DNA of 64,000 nt from Odontocerum albicorne (GCA_949825065.1 OX463842.1:7653723-7717722), one strand, 5' to 3'. Positions 1 to 11,734 are shown, counted from the stretch's first letter. The notes: generated by a model from the sequence alone, not told the origin. Numbers and translations are program-made.

Positions 1-714
1 AATATATAAACATTTATGTAACATGTTGTACCCAGCAAACGTTTGATCAGATTGATTGATATATACTCTAGCTCAATCAAACAGACCAGCGTATCTCTAC
101 TGGTCTTTAAGAGTGGCTGCACCTATAGGATGAAATATAATTTCTCTGAAATATAAGCAAATGATGGCAAAAGGGTCTTCAAAATCTTCGTAAGTTCACA
201 CACTTATCGAAATTTGACTCTCAAAAAAAAACATAAAGGACCACAAACGTTTGATATGCGGGTTAATAAAATAATAATTTCAAAAGCATGGTTGTCTAGG
301 TAAAAAATACACCATTATGTTACGCACAGAAAAGTTAACAGAAATAAACTTTCCTCTGACAAATCGTCTTAAAAGAAATCTCAAGTCGAAGAGATCGAGA
401 TAAAATGATGTTGTGGCAGGAAAATTCAAAACTGTGGTACTTAGAATTGATAACATCTCTATTCCCAACGGAACATTTGAGAACAAAGTCAAGATAATAC
501 ACATTTAATGACGCTAAAGGTACCAAGAAGAAGAGGGTCTGACACAGATATGAAAAGCTGTGTGTGACTAATCGATGACAACTTCAATGTCCACTAGATC
601 ACTGACACTGGTAATGCTGCAAGATTAATATATGTTAAATATAAAAAAATGCTGTGTTAAAATGACAGAGATAATTTTGATTATTTCATATGTTTTTATT
701 TAACGTGATCTCCG
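1..714. other. Non-coding, nothing recognised
   Basis: A+T-rich sequence. The two overlapping minus-strand frames around 280-526 (63 and 74 codons) show no known motif and are probably chance. Confidence 0.6.
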
Positions 715-900
715 TTGCTTGATTGTTAAGACGTCTGTCTTACAGCCCGGGGTTTGCGGATTTGATTCATATTTTTATTTGAAAAAGATTCCAGTCTGAT
801 TTTTACTAAATACCTCTATAACATGTTTATATAACAGATAAACACATGGAAATAAGCCCGCCAAGTTGTACAATATATAACGAATTGTTAAATAACAGTT
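715..900 (+). mobile_element. tRNA-derived SINE, degraded copy
   Basis: The order matches the better SINE copies at 18742 and 59385: a tRNA-like head with an A-box-like stretch (gcttgattgttaagacg), a weak B box (gatttgattcat), the middle motif gattccagtctgattt, and the 3' motif aataagcccgccaagttgt. The B box has lost consensus bases, so this is an old copy. It is not a tRNA gene, because no cloverleaf can be completed. Confidence 0.7.
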
Positions 901-961
901 TCCACTTGACTTTTTTCAAAAAGTAATTTTATGTCAGGTATACAACAAAAATGTAACATAT

Positions 962-1050
962 ATTAATAATAATGGAAGAACAATTTTTATAGCACCATTT
1001 AGACACCATGCCCTATCTACTCAAGGGCGTTCTAGCTCGGGATTTGATGG
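962..1050 (-). mobile_element. 3' tail of LINE family L9
   Basis: This piece shares the motif actcaagggcgttctagctc and the flanking tttatagcaccatttagacac with the tail of the longer L9 copy at 13475-14035 and with 25565-25640. It appears to be a 3'-end fragment, with the coding strand minus. Confidence 0.5.
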
Positions 1051-1054
1051 TTAA

Positions 1055-1275
1055 ACTGTAATTGACAGATTAAAAATATTATAATATTAAAATATATAAG
1101 TTGAGTGTAAGTGTAGAAATATGGTGAATGCGTCCATTAGATAAGGTACTTCTAATGTTTAGAAAAACATATTTGGTAAGAAAACCGCAGAAACCGTACC
1201 AAGGGAAGATGAGCAACAAAGAAAATATTGTAGACCTTCCAATATGTGATAGTAACACATTCGACATAGTGTGTA
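1055..1275 (+). repeat. Dispersed repeat C (L8-related), copy 1
   Basis: Matches 25640-25870 along its length, including taccaagggaagatgagcaa and a segment ending in gatagtaacacattc. Related sequence occurs at 32930-33000 and 33235-33260 (minus), where it is continuous with LINE L8, and at 55160-55190 beside a minisatellite. It is therefore probably a piece of L8. The 82-codon frame through it (1128-1376) shows no catalytic motif. Confidence 0.6.
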
Positions 1276-1340
1276 AAAATGTGTGTAAAAATACAATAAC
1301 AATAACAATGAAAAATGTAATATTAAGAAATAATTCCTTA

Positions 1341-1760
1341 CATACGTACCATCAAGCCGTCTTCCTGTCGGGGTAGAACGAGAGGAGAGAGTGCAAGACT
1401 TTCCTATCGCGACACATCTCTCACCTCTTCTACATCAATACACCTAATCATAAATCTCCTTCGATTTCTTTTACTTCTTTCAAAATATCATATATTCACT
1501 TGATCCAATAATACTTTTGGTTTTACCATACCACGCCTTAAAATATGGTACTCAATTATTTTTATGGACTTTCTTCTAAGTAAATTTTGATACTGTCTGT
1601 TTCGAATGTATATATTTTAGCGTCCCATTGACTTGGTTTCCTATCGCTACACGCCGTTCGATATCCCTTGTCATTCGTTATTTAGAAAATACTACCTAAA
1701 TAGCAAAGTTCTTCCACTTGCTCTTATTTTTCATTACTCATCCATACGTGTACATAATTT
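1341..1760 (-). mobile_element. LINE L1 (RTE-like) 3' end
   Basis: L1 is the commonest family in the window. Its non-coding strand starts with a catacataccatca-like 3' terminus, then continues with motifs such as tacaccttctcata, tcaaaatatcat..cttgatccaac, accacgcctt and ctatcgctacacgccgttcgatat. All of these recur here in order. The copy has small deletions and no open frame. Its 5' side runs into the 39-bp minisatellite, whose unit also resembles L1. Confidence 0.8.
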
Positions 1761-2205
1761 ACTTTTTAATAATCTTCTTCAACTCCTACGATTTCCTTGA
1801 CTTTTTAATAACCTCCTTCCACTTCTACGATTTCTTTGACTTTTTATTAACCTCCTTCCACTTCTACGATTTTCTTGACTTTTTAATAATCTTCTTCAAC
1901 TCCTACGATTTCCTTGACATTTTAATAATCTTCTTCAACTCCTACGATTTCCTTGACTTTTTAATAACCTCCTCCCACTTATATGATTTCCTTGACTTTT
2001 TAATAATCTCCTTCCACTTCAACGATTTCCGTGACTTTTTAATAATCTCTTTCAACTCCTACGATTTGCTTGACTTTTTAATAATCTCCTTCCACTTCAA
2101 CGATTTCCATGACTTTTTAATAATCTCCTTCAACTCCTATACGATTTCATTGATTTTTAAATAATCTCCTTCAACTCCTACGATTTCCTTAACTTTTTGA
2201 ATTCC
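1761..2205 (+). repeat. 39-bp minisatellite, about 11 units
   Basis: The unit is roughly ctttttaataatctccttcaactcctacgatttccttga. Successive units start at 1801, 1840 and 1879. Because 39 is divisible by 3, a 148-codon frame (1718-2164) runs through the array and encodes a 13-residue repeat rich in Phe, Asp and Leu. I regard this frame as a by-product. Read on the minus strand, the unit matches the L1 C-terminal segment around gaaggaaatgtaaaaagtc followed by agaaatcgtaggagttg. Confidence 0.9.
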
Positions 2206-3275
2206 ATTTGTGTTAACAAAATCTCTTTTTCAGCGAAGAGGTTTCGAAATACTTGTATTGTATAATACTCGAGTCCTATTTATTTATTTTAAACCGAGGC
2301 GGCACTAGCCTTAAAAGGGTCCTGTTGCCATAACAAGCTATCCGGGCGTGGATAAGGGTTTCGGTTAATATCAGAACGAAATCAAACCGGCCTCTATTCC
2401 ACGGTTTATTTTTCTCATTTCAAAGTCTCGAATAAAAGAAAATCACTCTCAAAAGTATTTTAGTTCACTTACAATTCTGGGTTATCCCAATATATTAATT
2501 AATATGTGAACTACAGCGATTGGGTTAAAAAGAAATTGTGTTAATATTAAATTCCTCTAACACTGTATTGCCATTTTTATACATTGAAACTGTTTGTATT
2601 TCGGACGAAATAATGTGAATTGTTGAAGTGTTGCGTGATTTCACAGTTTAAGGGTTGCATGGATTTTGTGGAAAACAATTAATGACAGAAGAATTTTTTT
2701 GTGAGCTCTTAAATGTCGTATTTTGAAGTGTATGAAGGACTTGGTTAGATGGGTTTTTGAATTCTCAAAAATTATAAAGTACGCCAAGGGTTGACTCACG
2801 TGGTATACCCTATACTGATAATAAGATCTCACATTTTTTATGGAGGTATTAACAAACGGCAAGAGTCCATTACGTTATTCATATCAGGTTAGTACATAGT
2901 TAACGATCGTTTTTTTACAGGTGCCCTTCAAATCTGTAAAATTGGTAATGTCGAGTAAATTATTAACTTATGCTATGTATATCTTACTTCCTTTATATAA
3001 CTTCCTTTATATTCGTCATTCATACTTTATCATTTCGAAAAAGTGTTAATAAGGCAGCTGCGATTTTTTGCAAAAAGAATGGCACTTTATGCACGTCAAA
3101 ATGTCACAACCTTTTGACTTTTTGTAATTAATGAAAGCATTAAGTAAAATGTATTTCTATCGTTTTATTTTGAATTTACTTACCCAAACCCAGTACATTA
3201 AGATTTACAATCACTAGAAAGGCTATACAATCAATAGTGAATGATTTCCTTAATTTGTAAAAGTTTACACTCACT
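2206..3275. other. Non-coding, one unidentified patch
   Basis: Mostly A+T-rich. A GC-richer patch at about 2290-2400 (ccgaggcggcactagcc, then a segment with ctatccgggcgtggataag) follows a run of ttta repeats and may be a reversed LINE end, but I have no second copy in the window to test this. Confidence 0.4.
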
Positions 3276-3293
3276 GTACAATCCGCTTCCACT
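3276..3293. repeat. Target-site duplication, left copy
   Basis: The 18-bp direct repeat gtacaatccgcttccact is identical to 3518-3535 and brackets the truncated L5 LINE. Confidence 0.85.
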
Positions 3294-3517
3294 TTTTCTT
3301 CCTGGCACTGTCCCAACTCATTGCCTAGGTAGGCTGTTGGGGTTGGCTCTTCTCGTTCTCACGCTGTATATTCTTCGGTTCTGGGTGTCACTTTCGTCTA
3401 GGCCGTTTCTCTGCAAGATTTTGGAGCATTGAGTCATCCTTGAGTTCTTTGGTCTTCCTCTGGACGGCTGTCGAGGAAGATCCACAGGCATTGCCTGATT
3501 TACAGTACAGATTTACA
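3294..3517 (-). mobile_element. 5'-truncated LINE L5 (BovB/RTE-like) insertion with 18-bp target duplication
   Basis: On the minus strand an open frame from about 3485 to the stop near 3329 reads GRPKNSRMTQ, then a stretch ending RTRRANPNSLPRQ and stop. This matches the C-terminus of the longer L5 copy at 26228-26790, which ends RTRRADSNSLRRQ. A gaagaaaaa tail follows the stop. The insertion is flanked by exact copies of gtacaatccgcttccact at 3276-3293 and 3518-3535. That is the signature of target-primed reverse transcription with strong 5' truncation. Confidence 0.85.
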
Positions 3518-3535
3518 GTACAATCCGCTTCCACT
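3518..3535. repeat. Target-site duplication, right copy
   Basis: Identical to 3276-3293. It closes the 224-bp L5 insertion. Confidence 0.85.
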
Positions 3536-4845
3536 GTGGCAGAAATATTTTAAATGAAATTTCAAGGGCCCAAAATATTGCATTGAACTGAGCGATGTTT
3601 TTAAAGGGAATAAAATGTTTTCTTTGTGTTACGTTCAATATTTTGTTTTAAAAATATAACAAACATATAATTAGCGCACATAATTTTAAATACAATCAAC
3701 ACAATTTTAATTGTTTAAGTTTCATATGAGATATCACTAAATTTTAATACAAACGAAGCGAGAGTTTTACGCCTAAACAAATAGTATTTCAACATATTAT
3801 TTCACACAAGTACGAAATTGTTTCTCTCAATTTTCAAGAACAATAACCTTTACGCATATTATGTGAAAATAACCACATAAAACCGAGACACCATTACAAG
3901 GCAAATACGCCACTGTGTGTAGCCGCGAGCTTCAAACTTACTGAGTCTACCAAAGATATTTTTCCGCCCTTGAGCGGAAAAATTTAATATAGTGGTCCGA
4001 AAAGAACGAAAATGCAATGAATATTACAACCCCTAGAATATGATGAAAGTTTATGATGCAAAATGTGTAGCAAGCTGTTGTATACTCAAGTTATTAAATA
4101 AAGGGTTAGATTCTCATTTTCAGTAGAGCCTTCATTTCAATATAGTGCCCAAGAATTGACGAAGCACTATGAATTTGGTGTATCGTAATAATGGACAACC
4201 TTCGTCGTTTAAATGTTTTTTTTTTTTAATATATTCAAAACATAAATTGAAATTAACATCTAGTCATAGATTATCTCTCATTAATGTGGCACATCTGCCA
4301 ACACATGTTTTCATTGCCTTGATAAGGCGTCGAATGGTGAGCATGATATAAAGGTTAGCATGGGCAACCAACTCACCATTTTGTGAATATAAAGAACCGT
4401 TTCTCTAAACCATACCTGAGATGAAGTGGTCTTATTCCTTAATAAAAAATATCATTTATGTATTTATCATTGATACTCAGCATTCACATCTTTTCACACA
4501 CTTTAATCCCAAGCTATTACACACAATTCAACTTCATGAAAATTTCAACAAATACGTCAAAATCATACCCAACAACTCCTCATCGCACAATCGACATTCG
4601 CATCAGTCATTCCCTGACATGTATATACGAAGACCCCGAAAACCTTGTCACTTCTCACTCTTTTTTTTTGTCAAAAACACTTTTTAAATAGAATATGTAA
4701 CGAGACGCTTGTCTTTCAGCAGGTGATTTGGGCTAGATTTCAGACGATACCCGAAAATGATCAAAATAGGGTCTCAGTCTTGTAAAGAATTTGTCGATGA
4801 GGTAATTGTTACCTCTCAACGTGTAGTTGTATTACCAAGATGTAC
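3536..4845. other. Non-coding, nothing recognised
   Basis: A+T-rich. Overlapping plus-strand frames at 4421-4691 (77 and 88 codons) are Ser/His/Tyr-rich without a known domain and are probably chance. Confidence 0.5.
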
Positions 4846-4861
4846 AACAACTGATTATTCA

Positions 4862-4990
4862 AAGACCAATGACAACCTCTGTAACCTAGTTGGTAAGATA
4901 CATGTATTTCCATTCGGGAATTACGGGTTTGATTCCTGTAGGAAATAAATTTATTTTAAAGAGTTTTTGTTTGGATTTCAGTTAAAATCT
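4862..4990 (+). mobile_element. tRNA-derived SINE, 5' half
   Basis: The head is well kept: the A box lies in gtaacctagttggtaagata and the B box in acgggtttgattcctgtag. The middle motif (ggatttcagttaaaatc) follows after a T-rich stretch. The 3' LINE-like end is missing. Confidence 0.75.
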
Positions 4991-5945
4991 CTCTGACTTC
5001 TTTCTTGTTTATAATTTCAAACAAGTCCTGATAATGAAAACTGCGACTTTTCAAAAAGTCAGTATTATTAAAATCTTAAATAACTAATACGAAGAACAAC
5101 GAAAGCTTTAGTACATAGCTTATCAAAGCTTTATGTTTTAACTTTACAGGCTTTCCCTGAAGGGAGCCTCCGCCTGAACTATTTCACTTGAAGGTTTCCA
5201 CCTAAATAGGAGGTTAAATGTAATTAGTGGAATAATAATGTAATGCATATTTAATTAAAAAAAACGTATGTATTAAACTAACCAGGTTTTTTATGTTTTC
5301 TCTTGACTTTGGCCCCATATATTTACTTTAGTTTACTTCCGTTGCCTGCGTCCTTATGAGTAAAAAAATAATTATATTAACTTAATCCCCATGTGCCGTC
5401 CCTGTTTTACAGTGACGTGGAATCATTCAACTTCCTAGTCCGCCAGAACTAATTTTCTCTCAAGTATTTGTGTAGGCCGCATGTGCCTTGAAACCAACTT
5501 TCTTCAAGTAATTCCATAGACATATATTGTGTACATAAAAGGAGGGAGCATCCATTTACTCTCGGCTGAAAGTAGGAGTTAATTTGGACCGGAATCTTCT
5601 AGGAAGAGGGATGGAAACCTTAACTTATCTACAAACCTTGATTTACTAATTTATATTCGAATTATCATATGAAACACACAATATGGAAGCATTAATGCGT
5701 AATGTATCCAACGAGGAATTAAATTTTAATTTCACTAAATTAAGTATGACCATAACAAATAGGAAGATATTTCAATTATTTCGGGTTGTTTCGAACAATT
5801 TTTATAAGATACTTGGTTCATTACTTATAACATACTCGTATATCCAAATATAGATTGGTCAGACATCCAATTGTAGTTGGTGTTATCCTTGTGGATATGA
5901 TTTGAATATTTTTAGGAGCGATTTTCATTTAAAAAAGTTGAAATT
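4991..5945. other. Non-coding, nothing recognised
   Basis: A short GC-richer patch at 5150-5215 (ctttccctgaagggagcctcc) has no second copy that I can find. The rest is A+T-rich. Confidence 0.5.
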
Positions 5946-5948
5946 ACA

Positions 5949-6420
5949 TACATACCATCATGCTGTCTCCCTTTAAGGGGAGGCAGAGAGAAGAGTGCTC
6001 CAAACTTTACTATCGGGGCAAATATCTTTCGCTTCTTCTTCATCCATACACCTTCTCATATAGCTCCTACTATTGTATTCTCTGACTTGATATTTCCTTA
6101 TTTCTAAATATTATGCACTAGATCCAACCATACTTTCCTTAGTGTTCTTATACCACGCCTTCCACTCTTTCGTCTTTGTCGATCATTCGATCCACGCGCC
6201 ATAACCATCCCAGAGTGGTTTACTTCATATTATTCAACACATCAGCCTTCATCCCTAATAACTTCATTCCGTATTCTGGCATATATTCCCTCTCCTGTAT
6301 TATGCTAAGGCACGCGTTTCTAAAACATTTATTCGACTATTTTCAATCTCGTTCCACTTCCCCGTTTTATCCTCATACATCCAAGCTGGTACTAAAATAC
6401 TGTTGTGGGCTATCATTTTG
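5949..6420 (-). mobile_element. LINE L1 (RTE-like) 3' end
   Basis: The L1 3' terminus (cataccatcatgctgtctcc) is followed in order by accttctcatatagctccta, actagatccaaccatac, ataccacgccttccac, ttcattccgtattctg and tttcaatctcgttcc. The coding strand is minus. Stops and small indels break every frame, so it is a dead copy. Confidence 0.85.
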
Positions 6421-6560
6421 ACATCAAACTAAATTTAAAAATATGAATTCCCACGACGACTGTTTTTACTTCTTATCTCGAGACTATCTTCAGACAGGAT
6501 GATCCCGATTTGTTACAAGATCAATGCTTAGGTTCAATTGGTGTCATGCTTTTACCTGCT

Positions 6561-6893
6561 TTCCACTTTTTTTATTACCAGTGAACCTGAGGTGGTATGT
6601 ATACATATTTATGAGTTCACTTTTTTATTACCAGTGAACCTGAGGTGGTATGTACACATATTTATGAGTTCACTTTTTTATTACCAGTGAATCTGAGGTG
6701 GTATGTATACATATTTATGAGTTCACTTTTTTATTACCAGTGAATCTGAGGTGGTATGTATACATATTTTTGAGTTCACTTTTTTATTATCAGTGAATCT
6801 GAGATGGTATGTATACATATTTATGAGTTCACTTTTTTATTACCAGTGAATCTGAGGTGGTATGTATACATATTTATGAGTTCACTTTTTTAA
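6561..6893 (+). repeat. 53-bp minisatellite, about 6 units
   Basis: Units begin at ccagtgaacctgaggtgg with starts at 6578, 6631, 6684, 6737, 6790 and 6843, exactly 53 bp apart. Drift between units is small. The motif cctgaggtggtatgt also occurs once, not in tandem, in the repeat R-A copy at 19676-19710 (minus), so the array grew from the leader of an R-A element. Confidence 0.92.
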
Positions 6894-6944
6894 CAATTTT
6901 TATATAACTGATTATTTATTGTCATTTTTTGTATAATATTTTAT

Positions 6945-7085
6945 GTGTGGGTTGTGAAACATCTGGAGTCCTTGCGGTTGGGCTCGCCCTCCTAATGTTG
7001 GGGTGTATCTCGGCTGAGAGGGTGTTGTGTGATAAGCCCAGACCTTTTGTTGGCTTCTCTCTTTAATCTGTTTTCTTTTCATTTG
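6945..7085 (+). repeat. Dispersed repeat R-A, copy 1
   Basis: Contains the R-A core: gtgtgggttgtgaaacatct, then ttgcggttgggctcgccct, ggggtgtatctcggc and gcccagaccttttgttggct. The same order is found at 19188-19740 (minus, two cores), 28615-28830 and 29084-29300. The core is GC-richer than its surroundings. The full copies end in aataaacctattatttattt, so R-A looks like the 3' part of a retroposon. Confidence 0.75.
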
Positions 7086-7460
7086 ACTAACTCGTACAAT
7101 GTGTATGTGTAGGATTGCTGGATATATATTTCCATAGTTTTTTTTTTTATTGGTGAACCAATTATTATATTTATATAAATATTTCATCAGAAGCGTGTGT
7201 GGTCGAATCTGAAGTTGTTTTAGTGAGATGTGATTTTTTTCGCATTCTTAGTTTTTTTTTATTAATGTTCTGTTTTTGCTTGTTGCTTTACAATAATTTA
7301 GGTCATTACATTATTTAATTTGATATTTTTAAGAGTAGATTCAAGTCAAATTAAGAAACGTTAATTTTTTTTTCAATTATTATCTGGCAAAAATCTAAAC
7401 AGAGAGCACACATTCGGCTTAACGTTAAGATATGCCACCAAAATTGAGACATGGTAAAAA

Positions 7461-7815
7461 GGGATGAAAGCAAGATTAATGCAGTTGGAATAAGATGGTT
7501 GCGTAGAATATGTGAAAAAATAATGCATGACAGAATGAGAATGTTAAGGAAAAATACGGGTTGAAAGAAGATGAAATACTTCAGGTGATGAAAAGAGCAT
7601 TGATATAATGAAAGATTTACAAAAATAATACTTAGAAAAACGTGGTATGACCAAACGAATTCAATTATGAAAGAGGGAATAGTAAAACAAAATTATAATA
7701 GGAAAATTTGCATGGTGTGGTGTATGACTGTGGTAGAAGCGAAACATGTGTATCTGGATAAAATGAAATGGAGATCTCATGTCTCTGTCTACCTCGGTTG
7801 GGATATAAAATAATA
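7461..7815 (+). mobile_element. LINE L1 (RTE-like) ORF2 C-terminus, decayed
   Basis: Plus is the coding strand. The frame from 7473 reads INAVGIRWLRRICEK, which resembles the region downstream of the reverse transcriptase in RTE-type proteins, followed by a decayed remainder. It ends with the L1 3' motif ctgtctacctcggttgggat. Several stops interrupt it. Confidence 0.75.
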
Positions 7816-7848
7816 ATAATGAAGAGGAAAACAAAACTTTTTATAAAT

Positions 7849-8148
7849 TAAAATGAGTAGTGGTATTTTATATATAATTTTCAAACGTGTAGTAATAAAA
7901 TGAGTAGTGGTTTTTTATATATAATTTTCAAACGTGTGGTAATAAAAAATGAGCAGTGGTATTTTATATATAACTATCAAACGTGCGGTAATAAAAAATG
8001 AGTAGTGGTTTTTTATATATAATTATCAAACGTGTGGTAATAAAAAAATGAGTAGTGGTATTTTATGTATAATAATCAAACCTGTGGTAATAAAAAAATT
8101 AGTAGTGGTCTTTTATATATAATTATCAAACGTGTGGTAATAAAAAAA
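7849..8148 (+). repeat. About 49-bp minisatellite, 6 units
   Basis: Units run from gagtagtggt through ttatatataatta, tcaaacgtgtggtaat and a variable A run. Starts are at 7855, 7902, 7951, 8000, 8050 and 8100, so unit length drifts from 47 to 50 bp as the A run lengthens. I found no related single copy elsewhere in the window. Confidence 0.9.
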
Positions 8149-9280
8149 ATCGTTCCTTGTAGAAAAAAGTCAAATTCACGTTTGAATCGGTATTGCTTAA
8201 TTTATTCCGCTTCTGTAACGTTTCTATAGGTTTTAATTTATCTTTTACGTTTCACAAAACATGACACGATCAATTCAATCAAATTTTGAAAGTGGGACAA
8301 AAGAAAAGCCTTTTTAGTAGTAGGATATGCATGTAAGGTGGACGTGACAAAAACGAAAATGTGATCCAAAATAACATAGAATGCAGTGGATATATGTTCT
8401 CTATGCACACTCCGACATGGTAGTGACATGATAGCGATGATTTGTTTCACTGTATTTAACTAGCTGTCTTTTAAAATAACCGCATGGAAGATAAAATGAA
8501 TAAGTTTAATTTCAAGTATGCAGTCATTACATTCCCTTTCTTCTTAACAGTGTAGACACACCCGAGAATTTCTCTCGAACGAAATGAAGAAAACTTTTCC
8601 TCAATTTGGCGCTCTTGAAAGAGAGCGTTATTCTGTTTTGTTTCGCAATTCAAGATAAACTCGAAATTTTCCGAGAAATCTACACTTTATCACAATGAAA
8701 CAGTCTCATTTGTATGTTAAGAATTTTTCGAGTTAATGAAAAAGAAACATTTTCTTAAGTTTAAATCATTTATATCTTACAGTTAAATAATGTCTTCAAA
8801 ATAGTAAATAATGAAATAGAACGTCATTATTCAACGGAAATTTAAATTAACTTCTGACCTTCAAGAAATAAGATATTGTAAAATGTATCATTGATGTGCG
8901 AGAAATAAACAAGTAATTATCACTCGAACTCTCTCGTACCCGGTTTGCATTGATTGGGTAATATGTGAATAAATATCCTGGCGCTTCCCTGGGGCTTACG
9001 AGGGTAAGTCCGACAACCTTTCTGATATAAGCACAGGCTTTTAAAGCATCATTTGTTGCCTGACTAGTCCCCCTACAGTTTTAACAAAGAGGACCAAGAT
9101 GTGAGTGAATGTGATGAAAAGCAAGAAGCCTGAACGAGTGGACATATACGTACTAAATAATTTATATTAAAATAATTTGTTGTAATAATTTTTATCTAGT
9201 TATATGTTTGTATGTAGGTGTAAATTATTTATAAGAGATTAAATAACAGGATTATTTAAAAATATTGTAATGTATTTTTA
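8149..9280. other. Non-coding, nothing recognised
   Basis: Two small minus-strand frames (8238-8450 and 8471-8653) carry no known motif. A GC-richer stretch at 8975-9075 has no second copy in the window. Confidence 0.5.
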
Positions 9281-9282
9281 TC

Positions 9283-9475
9283 AAACACTGTTTATTCCAC
9301 TTTTTATAACGGTATAACCCTACCGGTATCAAGGCTTTCACCTCATCTTCAGGGTAGCACAAAGTTGAATAAACAGTGTTTGATAAAAATAAATTACAAT
9401 GTATTTAAACCTCCACAACGTTAATGCCTTAACTATAAACAACATATTAAATGCCAGCACAGCAAAAAAGGCGAA
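9283..9475. mobile_element. Penelope-like terminal fragments, inverted pair
   Basis: The arms tatcaaacactgtttattc (9279-9297) and gaataaacagtgtttgata (9367-9385) are inverted copies. Between them lies a single terminal segment (taacggtataaccctaccgg) also found at 35996 and in inverted form at 36400. The right arm is followed by tttaaacctccacaacgtta and atgccttaactataaac, which recur at 36480-36525. It is a miniature version of the larger structure at 35967-36540. Confidence 0.7.
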
Positions 9476-9559
9476 AATCTATAAAAAGTTCAATATTTAA
9501 AAATAGTTTTAATGCTTGTAAAAGTTTTTATACACAGAAAAGAATACGTGCACATGGGG

Positions 9560-9865
9560 GGACAATGTATGATATATTAAGAAATCAAGAGAATAGGCAT
9601 AAATGTGACTTACCGCTGATGTGTTAGGTAAGATGAATAAGAGCACGCTGTAATGGTTTGAGCACGTGGAACGAATGAATGAAGAAAAACTAACAAGTCC
9701 TAATGTAAGTGAAAGTTTATCTTTGAAAGAAAGAAATGTAGAAAGTCAGAGATATCTTAAAAGTTATTTGAATGTAAGGATATGGTCGAGATAGAAAATT
9801 CTGACAGTCTATTATATCTGCCTACCCCGGCATGGAAATGGCGTGATAGTTTGTATGTTTTGAAT
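9560..9865 (+). mobile_element. LINE L1 (RTE-like) 3' end
   Basis: Coding-strand motifs appear in order: gatgtgttaggtaagatgaa, taatggtttgagcacgtgg, aacgaatgaatgaagaaaaa, gaaatgtagaaagtcagag and ctgcctaccccggcatgg. The terminus is near gcgtgatagtttgtatg. Stops and indels make it non-functional. Confidence 0.8.
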
Positions 9866-10240
9866 GATCAATCTGGTACCAAAGCGTGACTTGCTTAGAT
9901 TTTTTTCCCTCATACTTTTCTTATTGATATTTGTTGAGAACATATTTTTATTTTTCAATACATTTTTATGTTGTTATTTTTTTTTGAAAACTGCTTGCTT
10001 GTGATACAACCCAGGACCATTTGAGCCCTGGTCAATTGTTTTATTGTGTGTGTATGAATGTACTTTTTTCTGATATTTACTTTTATGAGTCAGCTTAAAG
10101 TTTTTATGTAATTTTTTTTAATATTTATTTTCATGCGCATCTTAAATTTTAATTTATATATTTTTAAGTACCTTAATAGTCAAAATTGCTTATATTTTAC
10201 AAATAAATGTTTTGTATTGAAATCAAGCTTAGCATTAAAT
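9866..10240. other. Non-coding, nothing recognised
   Basis: T-rich sequence without a recognisable motif. Confidence 0.5.
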
Positions 10241-10242
10241 AT

Positions 10243-10775
10243 TTTATAGGGGTAAAACTTTTAAAAATGAAAAAAAAAACACACCAGTTGATGTAGACTT
10301 AACATATGTTGATATATTGTTCATATGATCATGCTAACATATATTGATATATTGTAAATATGATCATGCTAACATATGTTGATATATTGTACGTATGATC
10401 ATGCTAACATATGTTGATATATTGTACATATGATCATGCTAACATATGTTGATATATTGTACATATGATCATGCTAACATATGTTGATATATAGTATTGT
10501 ACATATTATCATGCTAACATATGTTGATATATTGTACATATGATCATGCTAACATATGTTGATATATTGTACATATGATCATGCTAAAATATGTTGATAT
10601 ATTGTACATATGATCATGTTAACATATGTTGATATATTGTACATATGATCATGCTTACATATGTTGACATATTGTAAATGTTTTATAAGGGTAAAACTTT
10701 TAAAAATTAAAAAAACCCACCAGTTAAAGTAGACTTAACATATGTTGATATATTGTACATATGATCATGCTAACA
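10243..10775 (+). repeat. 35-bp minisatellite with a duplicated leader
   Basis: The unit starts aacatatgttgatatattgt and ends acatatgatcatgct. Starts at 10301, 10336, 10371, 10406, 10441, 10476, 10516, 10551, 10586, 10621 and 10656 are spaced by 35 bp with one 5-bp insertion. The leader ggggtaaaacttttaaaaat with its poly-A and caccagtt (10250-10300) recurs at 10687-10736 followed by one more unit. Part of the array with its leader was therefore duplicated as a block. Confidence 0.93.
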
Positions 10776-11217
10776 AATCAGTTGTTAATTTCGTGACGAA
10801 CAAATTATTCTAAACATAGAGCAAACGAAACTATTGTAATTTTCTGCGAGAAATTTACTTAATTAGTACAAGTTTAACACCTGAGCTAACTTAATTGGTT
10901 TGTCCATATTTGTGTCTTGATTATTTGTTGTAACTTAATTTGTTTGTCTATATTTGCGTTGATGAGAAATACAAATATTCTTGGATTTAAATGAACAATG
11001 ATATGACAACAAAGTACTTTAACATAGAAGTATAGTTTCAACGACAAACTAATCTAACATAGAAGTATAGTTTAAAGAACATATTGACCATAAAATTAAA
11101 AGTGGATAAAAGGTCGATATTTCAAATATTTTATTTTATAAATATTGGGTAACGAAGTTGTTTTCAAAACGAAAAGAAAAACGTACATATTGAAAGCTTT
11201 AAAAACAAATTATGCAT
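10776..11217. other. Non-coding, nothing recognised
   Basis: Two short local duplications (aacttaatt..gtttgtc around 10890-10950, and catagaagtatagttt at about 11025 and 11060). Otherwise featureless. Confidence 0.5.
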
Positions 11218-11730
<513 letters not shown>

Positions 11731-11734
11731 CATG

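Noticed and set aside
1718..2164. 148-codon repetitive protein
   Set aside because: The frame stays open only because the 39-bp minisatellite unit is a multiple of three.
10301..10680. CRISPR-like array
   Set aside because: The units are directly contiguous without unique spacers; it is a minisatellite in eukaryotic DNA.
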